64,000 nt of DNA from Nitrosomonas sp. PY1. Lineage in GTDB: Bacteria; Pseudomonadota; Gammaproteobacteria; Burkholderiales; Nitrosomonadaceae. The DNA is taken from assembly GCF_022836435.1 (NCBI RefSeq), contig NZ_BQXC01000001.1, positions 2,646,792 through 2,710,791 of the forward strand. Reading direction: 5' to 3'. This document shows, in pieces, positions 57,540 to 64,000 of this stretch. Made by a program: the position numbers and the translations under genes. Numbering within the stretch: position 1 is the stretch's first letter; each line of letters starts with the position of its first letter. The notes beneath the pieces were generated by a model. The model was not told where the DNA came from and ran no database searches. It was given only the letters and a program-made list of their open reading frames with translations.

Positions 57540-58889
57540 ATGGCTAAACAAAAAACAGTTTATTCCTGTATCGAATGCGGCGGGCAAACGCTTAAATGGC
57601 AAGGGCAGTGTATGCACTGCCAAGCATGGAATACCTTAGTTGAAACGATCGCGGAAAAATCTGTATCGCGATTTACTCCTCCCACCGCAACCAGTCAAGT
57701 ACAAAATTTAGGGGCGGTAGAAGCACAAGAAGAACCGCGTTTTCCGACTGAAATTAATGAACTTGATCGCGTGCTTGGCGGTGGCTTGGTGCAGGGTGGC
57801 ATTGTATTATTGGGCGGCGATCCAGGAATTGGTAAATCTACACTGCTATTACAAGCTCTGTCGAATATGTCGACACACCATTCGGTACTGTATGTAAGTG
57901 GCGAAGAATCTGCACAACAAGTTGCGTTGCGTGCTCGTCGCCTAGCCTTGAATGTGCAGACCGTATCCCTGTACGCCGAAATTCAATTGGAAAAAATACA
58001 AGCCGCACTGGTAAAACACAAACCTACAGTTGCTGTTATCGATTCGATTCAAACCATTTACTCCGAAGCATTACAATCGGCACCCGGTTCAGTCGCGCAA
58101 GTACGCGAGTGTGCGGCACAATTGACACGATTGGCCAAAGCAAGCGGTACTTGCATTATTCTGATTGGACACGTCACAAAAGAAGGTGCATTGGCTGGAC
58201 CACGCGTACTCGAGCATATGGTTGACACCGTGTTGTATTTTGAAGGTGACATGCATTCCAGTTATCGCATGATTCGTGCGTTCAAGAACCGTTTTGGCGC
58301 TGTCAATGAACTTGGTGTGTTTGCCATGGGTGAAAAAGGCTTACGAGAGGTCAAAAATCCTTCGGCATTGTTCCTTTCGCACCATGATGCACAAGTCACA
58401 GGATCTTGTATCATGGTGACGCAAGAAGGCACTAGACCGCTGCTAGTTGAAATTCAAGCGTTGGTCGATGAAACGCACTCTCCGAATCCGCGACGCTTAT
58501 GCGTGGGGCTTGAGCAAAACCGCTTGGCAATGTTGCTTGCGGTATTGCATCGTCACGCCGGAATTCCTTGTTACGACCAAGATGTCTTCGTCAATGCGGT
58601 TGGAGGTGTGAAAATCAATGAACCAGGCGCTGATCTGGCTATCGTGTTGGCAATAGTCTCTTCCTTGAAAAATAAGCCGATCGCTGAAAGAACCGTTGTA
58701 ATGGGCGAAATTGGCCTGGCAGGTGAAATTCGTCCGGTACAACGGGGTCAAGAAAGATTAAAGGAGGCCGCAAAGCTCGGCTTCAAGCAAGCAATCGTAC
58801 CAATGGCTAACAACCCTAAACAACCGATTGCAGGAATTACGGTGATTCCAATAGCACGCATTAGGGACGCCGTAGCACAGATGCATTGA
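57540..58889 (+). CDS. radA: DNA repair protein RadA
   Basis: A 449-residue RadA (Sms) helicase. An N-terminal zinc ribbon (CIECGG and CMHCQAW) is followed by a RecA-like core with GGDPGIGKSTLLLQAL, a KNRFG motif in RAFKNRFGAVNELG, and a C-terminal Lon-like domain (VNAVGGVKINEPGADLAIVL). It migrates branches in recombination. It is eight bases after rfbC, so it might be co-transcribed with the rhamnose genes. Confidence 0.96.
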   Translation: MAKQKTVYSCIECGGQTLKWQGQCMHCQAWNTLVETIAEKSVSRFTPPTATSQVQNLGAVEAQEEPRFPTEINELDRVLGGGLVQGGIVLLGGDPGIGKSTLLLQALSNMSTHHSVLYVSGEESAQQVALRARRLALNVQTVSLYAEIQLEKIQAALVKHKPTVAVIDSIQTIYSEALQSAPGSVAQVRECAAQLTRLAKASGTCIILIGHVTKEGALAGPRVLEHMVDTVLYFEGDMHSSYRMIRAFKNRFGAVNELGVFAMGEKGLREVKNPSALFLSHHDAQVTGSCIMVTQEGTRPLLVEIQALVDETHSPNPRRLCVGLEQNRLAMLLAVLHRHAGIPCYDQDVFVNAVGGVKINEPGADLAIVLAIVSSLKNKPIAERTVVMGEIGLAGEIRPVQRGQERLKEAAKLGFKQAIVPMANNPKQPIAGITVIPIARIRDAVAQMH

Positions 58890-58917
58890 CGCTCACAAGT
58901 TCCATCGGAAACCATCA

Positions 58918-59703
58918 ATGAATCGACAACTCTGGTTAATCGCCGTAATATCGTTCATAGTAATTAGTGTTGCATTGGCACTACCGCCCTTGTCACAACC
59001 TCTGGATTACCATGAATTTGCCGATCAGCGTAGTTTCATGGGTATTCCCAATTTCAATGACGTAGTTTCCAATTTGGCCTTTTTGTTCAGCGGCGGTGCT
59101 GGGGTAATGTTGCTACTGCGTATTAATCAACGCCCTTCACAAAAAACATTCCAACAACTCCAGGAGTGTATTCCTTATGGATTATTGTTTTTGGGCGTGA
59201 TCGCAACTACATTCGGCTCCAGTTATTATCATTGGATGCCGAGTAATGATCGCTTAATGTGGGATCGACTACCAATCGCTATTTGTATCGTTGCCTTATT
59301 GTCGGCAACACTCGTGGATCGCGTCAATATCAGAATCGGTTTATGGTTATTGCCATCGCTTGTTGTTTTGGCCATAGTAAGCGTATTATATTGGCATTGG
59401 ACCGAACTACAAGGCGCTGGTAATCTAAACCTATACATCGTTACACAATTTTACTCGATTCTACTGATGCTATGGATTAGCTTCCGATTCCCATCGCGTT
59501 ATACGCATGGCAGTTTTATCTATTCCATCATTATTTTGTATGGACTGGCAAAAGTAGCTGAAACACTCGACAGAGAGATTTTCACCTTGACCCATTACTG
59601 GATCAGCGGACATACCCTCAAGCACTTAATCGCAGCCTATGCAGCATATCGAATCGTGTACGTGCTAAACAAAAGAAGTATTGAAACAAGAAAACTTCGT
59701 TGA
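58918..59703 (+). CDS. Alkaline-ceramidase-like (CREST) membrane protein
   Basis: A 261-residue integral membrane protein with about seven hydrophobic helices. It belongs to the alkaline ceramidase/PAQR-type superfamily, seen in FNDVVSNLAFLFSG, GSSYYHWMPSNDRLMWDRLP and SGHTLKHLIAAYAAYRI. The Asp and His residues in these blocks form the predicted zinc site. Whether it cleaves ceramide-like lipids in this bacterium is unknown. It ends 16 bases before the inserted IS21 element. Confidence 0.85.
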   Translation: MNRQLWLIAVISFIVISVALALPPLSQPLDYHEFADQRSFMGIPNFNDVVSNLAFLFSGGAGVMLLLRINQRPSQKTFQQLQECIPYGLLFLGVIATTFGSSYYHWMPSNDRLMWDRLPIAICIVALLSATLVDRVNIRIGLWLLPSLVVLAIVSVLYWHWTELQGAGNLNLYIVTQFYSILLMLWISFRFPSRYTHGSFIYSIIILYGLAKVAETLDREIFTLTHYWISGHTLKHLIAAYAAYRIVYVLNKRSIETRKLR

Positions 59704-59835
59704 CGTTACAGATAACAATTGTTGACACCGGTTGAAATTTGACCATAAAAGCCTAGCTGTACGGATTGAAAACTGATCCGGTAATTCACGTATCTTGCCT
59801 AAATTTTAGACGGGAGAAATTAAGAGGTGATTACC

Positions 59836-60829
59836 ATGGTTATGTATGCAAAGATACGGCGAATGTATTACCGTGAACATTTGTCGATTAATGAGATTCA
59901 TCGGTGCACGAGTCTGTCACGGAACACGATAAAGAAGTGGTTGAAAGCGCCAAACGGCAGTGCGTTGAGATATGAAAGGGCGAAGAAGGATCGGCGCACG
60001 CCGTTGATGTTGTTCAAAGTGATATTGAACGAAGGTTATACAGGTGGTTATAGCATTGTTTGCGATTTTATTCGCAGGTGGCGCAATCAAGGCGGACAGA
60101 GTAAAGCGACGTATGTGCCGCTGCGATTTATGCTGGGTGAAGCTTTTCAGTTTGACTGGAGCGAAGAATGGCTGGTGATTGGCGGTCTTCACCGCAAGGT
60201 GTTGGCGGCACATACCAAGCTATGCGCCAGTCGTGCTTTCATGTTGTCGGGCTATCCGTCACAAAGCCACGAGATGTTGTTTGAAGCTCATACTCGTGCA
60301 TTCACAACTTTTGGCGGTGTGCCGAAGCGCGGCATTTACGACAACATGAAGACGGCCGTGGACAAGGTGTTCAAAGGCAACGGGCGAGTAGTCAATACGC
60401 GTTTCTTTGCAATGACGGCGCATTATTTATTCGATCCTGATTTTTGATGTTGCTTCCGGTTGGGAGAAAGGCGTTGTTGAGAAGAATGTTCAGGATATGC
60501 GCCGTCGCGTCTGGAATGAAGCCAAACGGCAGCAGTTCAGTTCATTCGATGATCTGAACGAATGGCTTGAGATGCGTTGCCGCGCGTTGTGGTCAGAAAT
60601 TCAGCATCCGGATTATTCGGGTATTACTCTTGCCGAAGCGCTGGAGCAAGAACAATTGTACATGATGCCAATGCCAGCACCGTTCGATGGCTATGTCGAA
60701 GTATTGGCGCGCCTGAAACACACCGACGTGCCAGCGTCAGTGGAAACAACGCTGAAACTGAAGGAAGAACCGCAAGCCGATACCGCTCGCTATGACTGCT
60801 TGAACAAGCAGGAGGTACCGCATGTCTGA
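59836..60829 (+). pseudogene. istA: IS21 transposase IstA, frameshifted and internally deleted
   Basis: ATG 59836 follows AAGAGG. The N-terminus has the HTH region (REHLSINEIHRCTSLSRNTI) and the DDE core part (FQFDWSEEW). The frame is lost near 60440-60448; the next frame picks up with ASGWEKGVVEKNVQDMRRR. About 150 residues present in the IstA at the left edge of the window are missing between GYVEVLARL and ADTARYDCL. The reading frame overlaps the start of istB by eight bases. Confidence 0.88.
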
Positions 60830-61640
60830 TATATCCGTACAATTCAAGGCGCTGAAATTATATGGCATGGCTAGTTGCTATACCGAGTTGAGGCAACAAT
60901 GCACGCCAGATCGGATGGTTGATCTTGAGTCGACAAACCAGATTTTGTCTGAACTGCTCCAAGCCGAGTCAACCGAGCGCAATATCCGTTCCATCCGCTA
61001 TCAGACCCAAGCTGCCAGATTCCCGATACAGCGCCATTTACAAGGATTCGACTTCAGTCAGTCCAAGGTAGATCAACAACTCATTCAGCAACTGGCTACA
61101 ATGGAATTTACGGCTGCTGCACAGAACCTGGTGTTGGTCGGCGGCACCGGTACCGGCAAAACACACCTGGCCATTGCTATCGGCACTTCATGCATCCAGC
61201 ATCACAATAAAAAAATACGCTTCGGAAGCCGCCATCGATCTGGCCAATAGCCTGGAACAGGAAAAATCCGCCGGAAAACAAGGCAGGCTTGCCCTGCGAC
61301 TGTTACGATCGATCTGGTTATCCTCGATGAGCTGGGCTATCTGCCATTCTCACAAGCTGGAGGTGCTTTATTGTTTCACTTACTCTCCAGACTGTATGAA
61401 CGCACCAGTATAATCATCACCACCAACCTAGCATTCGCAGAATGGAGTAACGTTTTTATCGATGCCAAAATGACCACCGCGCTTCTGGATCGACTTACGC
61501 ACCATTGCCACATCATTGAAACGGGCAACGAGTCTTTCCGATACAAACAAAGTGCTGCCAGTGCAAAGATCAGAATACATCAGCGAGAAAAAGAAAAATA
61601 CTCATCAGAAGAAAATCTGGCTAATTTACAATCAAACTAA
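60822..61640 (+). pseudogene. istB: IS21 helper ATPase IstB, frameshifted twice
   Basis: The first frame runs to HHNKKIRFGS, where a shift near 61225 sends it to a stop; the next frame has [21 protein letters not shown] second shift near 61310-61370 gives [13 protein letters not shown] sequence and then [20 protein letters not shown] to the end at 61640. The Walker A motif [11 protein letters not shown] is intact in the first part. The gene cannot yield a full protein. Confidence 0.88.
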
Positions 61641-61770
61641 AACATTAACAGGAGGCAAAAACCAGCTCAGTTCGGTCTACTTATCCACAGATGCGTAGTA
61701 TCCTGCGCTCTGTTTCCCCCTGGTCAATTTTCAATCGTTAGGGGCGGTCAGTTTTAAATCGGTATCAACA

Positions 61771-62226
61771 CTAGATATATGCTTGACCGTTTGGACCGTA
61801 CAAAGATATGTTTCCCGAAGCGCACTGTAAAGCTACAAATGTGCGCTGATTGTGCTGAAGATACTTTGAAATGATTAAACCATTAGTATGATTAAGATTT
61901 TTAGTTGTATCAACAAGTGCAAGAAGCTGATTCCATAAACTCAGTATTTCAGAATTATTTGAGGAATGTGTTTCCAGCCAATAATTAATAGCTTTTTTTT
62001 CTAATGCCACACCATTATTTTTGAAATATTGATTACGCTTAAAGTCCAATTGAGACAGTTGCTCTAATAAAGAAGTTTTTTTTGAAACAAAGTCATCAAG
62101 CTTATTAAAATGGCTTTGTGTCAATGCATTTTCTTCTTGCTTTAGAATTTCTATCAGTTCTTCAAACAATTTTTTCTCAATCTTCAAACATGAAGCAAGC
62201 TCTGCCAATGACATATCAGATGCCAT
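61771..62226 (-). CDS. flgN: Flagellar export chaperone FlgN, 3' end abutting the IS
   Basis: A 151-residue helical chaperone for the hook-associated proteins FlgK and FlgL. The C-terminal region FVALQCASGNISLYGPNGQ is typical of FlgN. The reading frame stops at TAG (61773-61771) directly at the tip of the IS21 element, so the last residues of an ancestral longer protein may have been replaced. The start overlaps the flgM stop by one base (TAATG), giving coupling. No other flagellar genes are in the window. Confidence 0.8.
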   Translation of the reverse strand: MASDMSLAELASCLKIEKKLFEELIEILKQEENALTQSHFNKLDDFVSKKTSLLEQLSQLDFKRNQYFKNNGVALEKKAINYWLETHSSNNSEILSLWNQLLALVDTTKNLNHTNGLIISKYLQHNQRTFVALQCASGNISLYGPNGQAYI

Positions 62227-62534
62227 TAAGCTTCACCATTTTTCGACTGTATTAATTCTCGAACAGTCTCCAAAAGCTTATCAGCCACAACCTCAGGGTT
62301 TATCTGAAAATTTCCTTCGCTAATTGCTTGTTTAATTTCTTGAATTCGAGCGGAGTTTACTACTGATCCTGAAGTTAAATTACTATCAATATTTTGTAAT
62401 TTAGTCGCATTAGGACTTAAATGTACATTATTTACTTGCGGCAAATCTGCGCTTGTTGAATTCACATCTGTACGCTTTTTACCTTCAGCTAACGACACAG
62501 TCGTGACTGATTGCAATGATTTATCTATTTTCAT
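62226..62534 (-). CDS. flgM: Negative regulator of flagellin synthesis FlgM (anti-sigma-28)
   Basis: A 102-residue anti-sigma factor that holds FliA until the hook is complete and FlgM is exported. The C-terminal sigma-binding region VNSARIQEIKQAISEGNFQI with PEVVADKLLETVRELI is the family signature. ATG 62534 is preferred over the ATG just before it, because AAGGA then has proper spacing. A near-consensus sigma-28 promoter lies 34 bases upstream. Confidence 0.93.
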   Translation of the reverse strand: MKIDKSLQSVTTVSLAEGKKRTDVNSTSADLPQVNNVHLSPNATKLQNIDSNLTSGSVVNSARIQEIKQAISEGNFQINPEVVADKLLETVRELIQSKNGEA

Positions 62535-62567
62535 CATTTTTCCTTAGATTGGATTTAATTGAATGCT

Positions 62568-62594
62568 TTATCGACAATCTTACAATTAACTTTA
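62568..62594 (-). promoter_or_regulatory. Sigma-28 (FliA) promoter of flgM-flgN
   Basis: On the minus strand TAAAGTTA (62594-62587), an 11-base spacer and GTCGATAA (62575-62568) match the FliA consensus TAAAGTTT-N11-GCCGATAA at 14 of 16 positions with exact spacing. Transcription should begin about seven bases further on, leaving a short leader before flgM. This fits the known autoregulatory loop in which FliA drives its own inhibitor. Confidence 0.85.
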
Positions 62595-62859
62595 ACAATT
62601 GAAAGTCTTGGCACAATCAGAATCAATTTTAGCATCAGAAGTTTCATTTTATTCTGGCCACAGATAACTTATGTTGATGTTGCGGTTAGCAACGACGATA
62701 ATACGTTATTATTCTCCAGCTAATACTCTATATTTCTGGCATTTTTACTAGCCTGTCAAGGGACGGAAACATTGGGAATTGTTACAAACACGAGTAACTT
62801 CACGTTTCATTCGCCAACAGCGGTAAAGTTAAGTATTTGTATATTTATAGGAATTGGAA

Positions 62860-63466
62860 ATGAACCACTATTTATATAAATTTAAGCTATTACTGGTACC
62901 TTCGTTGCTATTGTCAATAAGTGTTGTGCATGCTGAAAGTCAAAAAGCTGGAAACATTCCACTGTATGATGGCACCCAATTGGTGATTCCTCGAGTAGAC
63001 ACACTAGAAAAAGCTGGATTCTATCAATCAGCGACATTTGTTTATGACAGCAAAATTAATGCTTGGCACTTACAATCTTACGATCAAGCACGCGAAGATG
63101 TTGCAATAGAATACGTAATACCCTCGGTTATAACTAATAGCACCCCAGCACAAATGCTTTTGCAAGTTAAGGGTGCAATTCTTAGTTGTGGCAGTGTTGG
63201 TAGGATTGATCAAAGGATAGTTAATAATAAGTTTGGTGCGTATTTACGCAACTAAAATTCCTCTGGATAGCATTTGTACTGCAGCAATTCAACCTTTCTT
63301 AAAGGTTATTCCATTAGATGTGTATGGTCTTGATGCTGGAATTTACGAATATAGTGTAAATGCTGGCAATAACGGAGCATTCGAGTTATTAAAAGATAAT
63401 AGACTTGCAGAGCGTGAAGGCATGGGAGAGTGTAATCAAATAACTACTACTGTCAGTTCTGAATAG
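62860..63466 (+). pseudogene. Secreted protein gene of unknown family, probably frameshifted
   Basis: ATG 62860 starts a protein with a signal peptide (LLLVPSLLLSISVVHA) and a compact mature part (IPLYDGTQLVIPRVDTLEKA) that stops at 63255. A second frame, from about 63233, continues with VRIYATKIPLDSICTAAIQP and GLDAGIYEYSVNAGNN to the stop at 63466. The parts together would make about 200 residues, a normal secreted-protein size. An indel near 63225-63240 is the simplest explanation; two separate genes are less likely because the second has no start site. I do not recognise the family. Confidence 0.6.
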
Positions 63467-63475
63467 GATGTTTTA

Positions 63476-63508
63476 TCTAAACTAGCAGATCACTTCTGCT
63501 AGTTTAGA
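63476..63508 (+). terminator. Terminator-like perfect hairpin
   Basis: TAAACTAGCAGA (63478-63489) and TCTGCTAGTTTA (63495-63506) pair perfectly around a five-base loop, extending to 14 pairs with the flanking bases. It sits ten bases after the stop codon at 63466. Confidence 0.75.
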
Positions 63509-63616
63509 AATATTCGATAACACTATAACAATCCTATAATAGGTTACTTAGTCGTCCCTGAAGAAAGTACAACTATTTGATAATGAGAAGAAATACAGAG
63601 ATGTGTGTGATCCGAT

Positions 63617-63654
63617 CGACCAGAAATGCTAGAATTGCAGCTAAATTCTGGTCG
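63617..63654. repeat. Inverted repeat before the IS5-like gene
   Basis: CGACCAGAA (63617-63625) and TTCTGGTCG (63646-63654) are perfect inverted copies 20 bases apart, just before the transposase start at 63670. It may be near the left tip of that element or a hairpin limiting read-through into the transposase, as many IS elements have. Confidence 0.5.
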
Positions 63655-63669
63655 AAATGGTGATTACAG

Positions 63670-64000
63670 ATGCTCACACTCAGTAGAACTTTGCACCAAC
63701 CCAGTTTGTTTGAGACTGACCTGTTATTGCAGCTTGATCGTTCTGATCCATTGCTACAGCTTGCATTGGAAATACCTTGGCTTGAGTTTGACGAAGCATT
63801 TTCAATACACTACAGCGAAGGATTAGGCGCACCCAGTAAACCGATTCGGCTGCTGGTTGGATTGTTGATACTCAAGCAGTTAGAGAACTTGAGCGATGAA
63901 GCAGTAGTATTGCAGTGGAAACGCAATCCGTATTACCAGGCTTTTTGCGGGATGAAAGAGTTTCAGCGAAGATTGCCCTGCCACAGCACGGAGTTGGTGC
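63670..64000 (+). CDS. IS5-like (DUF772) transposase, 3' end cut by window
   Basis: From ATG 63670 an open frame runs to the window end for 110 residues. LGAPSKPIRLLVGLLILKQL followed by ENLSDEAVVLQWKRNPYYQAF and CGMKEFQRRLPCHSTELV are the N-terminal DUF772 domain of IS5/IS1182-type transposases. The catalytic DDE part lies beyond the window. No disruption is seen so far. Confidence 0.88.
   Translation, partial: MLTLSRTLHQPSLFETDLLLQLDRSDPLLQLALEIPWLEFDEAFSIHYSEGLGAPSKPIRLLVGLLILKQLENLSDEAVVLQWKRNPYYQAFCGMKEFQRRLPCHSTELV

Larger units (their letters stand above)
59720..61770 (+). mobile_element. Decayed IS21-family element, complete ends
   Basis: Left end TGTTGACACCGGTT and right end AATCGGTATCAACA (inverted) form terminal repeats that begin and end with TGTTGA/TCAACA. 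Internal repeats of the form GATTGAAAAC/GATTGAAAATTG (inverted at the right) are also present. It holds an istA with frameshift and internal deletion and an istB with two frameshifts, so it is dead. No convincing target-site duplication was found. It differs in sequence from the element at 1-1816. Confidence 0.88.

Noticed and set aside
1..64000. tRNA, rRNA and CRISPR features
   Set aside because: I looked for TpsiC-type motifs, rRNA-like conserved runs and regularly spaced repeats in the gaps between genes and saw none; a covariance-model search would be needed to be certain.

Overview
The window reads like a chromosomal segment of a Nitrosomonas-type betaproteobacterium (Nitrosomonadaceae). 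This is inferred from gene content and protein style (exosortase-associated TIGR04073 protein, YdbL/YnbE, UPF0114, DUF2835, pilC-pilD-coaE, an Anbu-type peptidase cluster), not from a marker gene. No rRNA, tRNA or CRISPR array was seen. The DNA is moderately AT-rich, and both ends carry decayed insertion sequences.

Layout. 1-1816: right part of an IS21-family element with a frameshifted istA and an intact istB. 2026-8165: a rhodanese, a perfect parS palindrome, then mnmG-rsmG-parA-parB, a Trm112-like zinc protein and an ADP-ribosylglycohydrolase-like protein. 8419-11510: malyl-CoA lyase with two malate-CoA ligase subunits, a glyoxylate/acetyl-CoA module. 11601-12909: a frameshifted YqhA relic and a short CDF-type transporter. 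13103-17442: alpha-E protein, circularly permuted ATP-grasp protein, Anbu peptidase and a zinc-ribbon metallopeptidase. 17591-19358: DoxX and CorA. 19691-19951: a perfect FNR-type box, a 37-residue one-helix membrane protein and a hairpin. 20423-21154: a pseudouridine synthase.

21189-25900 (minus strand) is the most unusual segment. Four overlapping genes encode, in transcription order, a 691-residue fusion (DEDD exonuclease, DUF429 and P-loop kinase), a short PurA/PurZ-like synthetase with Ser at the catalytic Asp position, a membrane-anchored dCTP-deaminase/dUTPase-fold protein lacking the usual catalytic residues, and a deoxynucleoside kinase. It looks like a nucleotide-pool, modified-nucleotide or defence operon that I do not recognise as described.

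26040-43771 is mostly housekeeping and envelope genes: EttA, a 1633-residue RTX/C-type-lectin protein, coaE-pilD-pilC, RidA, exonuclease I, small secreted proteins, a YbaY-NlpE-META protein, HdeD and PncC. 43873-50386: a DUF748/AsmA-like protein with an OmpA-like tail in an operon with YnbE and YdbL, an FKBP isomerase, and a Cyc2-like monohaem cytochrome-porin fusion. 50597-59703: Mfd, an MsbA-like ABC protein whose nucleotide-binding motifs are almost all degraded, RmlA/RmlC, RadA and an alkaline-ceramidase-like membrane protein. 59720-61770 is a second, different, decayed IS21 element abutting the 3' end of flgN. flgM-flgN are read from a near-consensus sigma-28 promoter. The window closes with a frameshifted secreted protein and the start of an IS5-like transposase.
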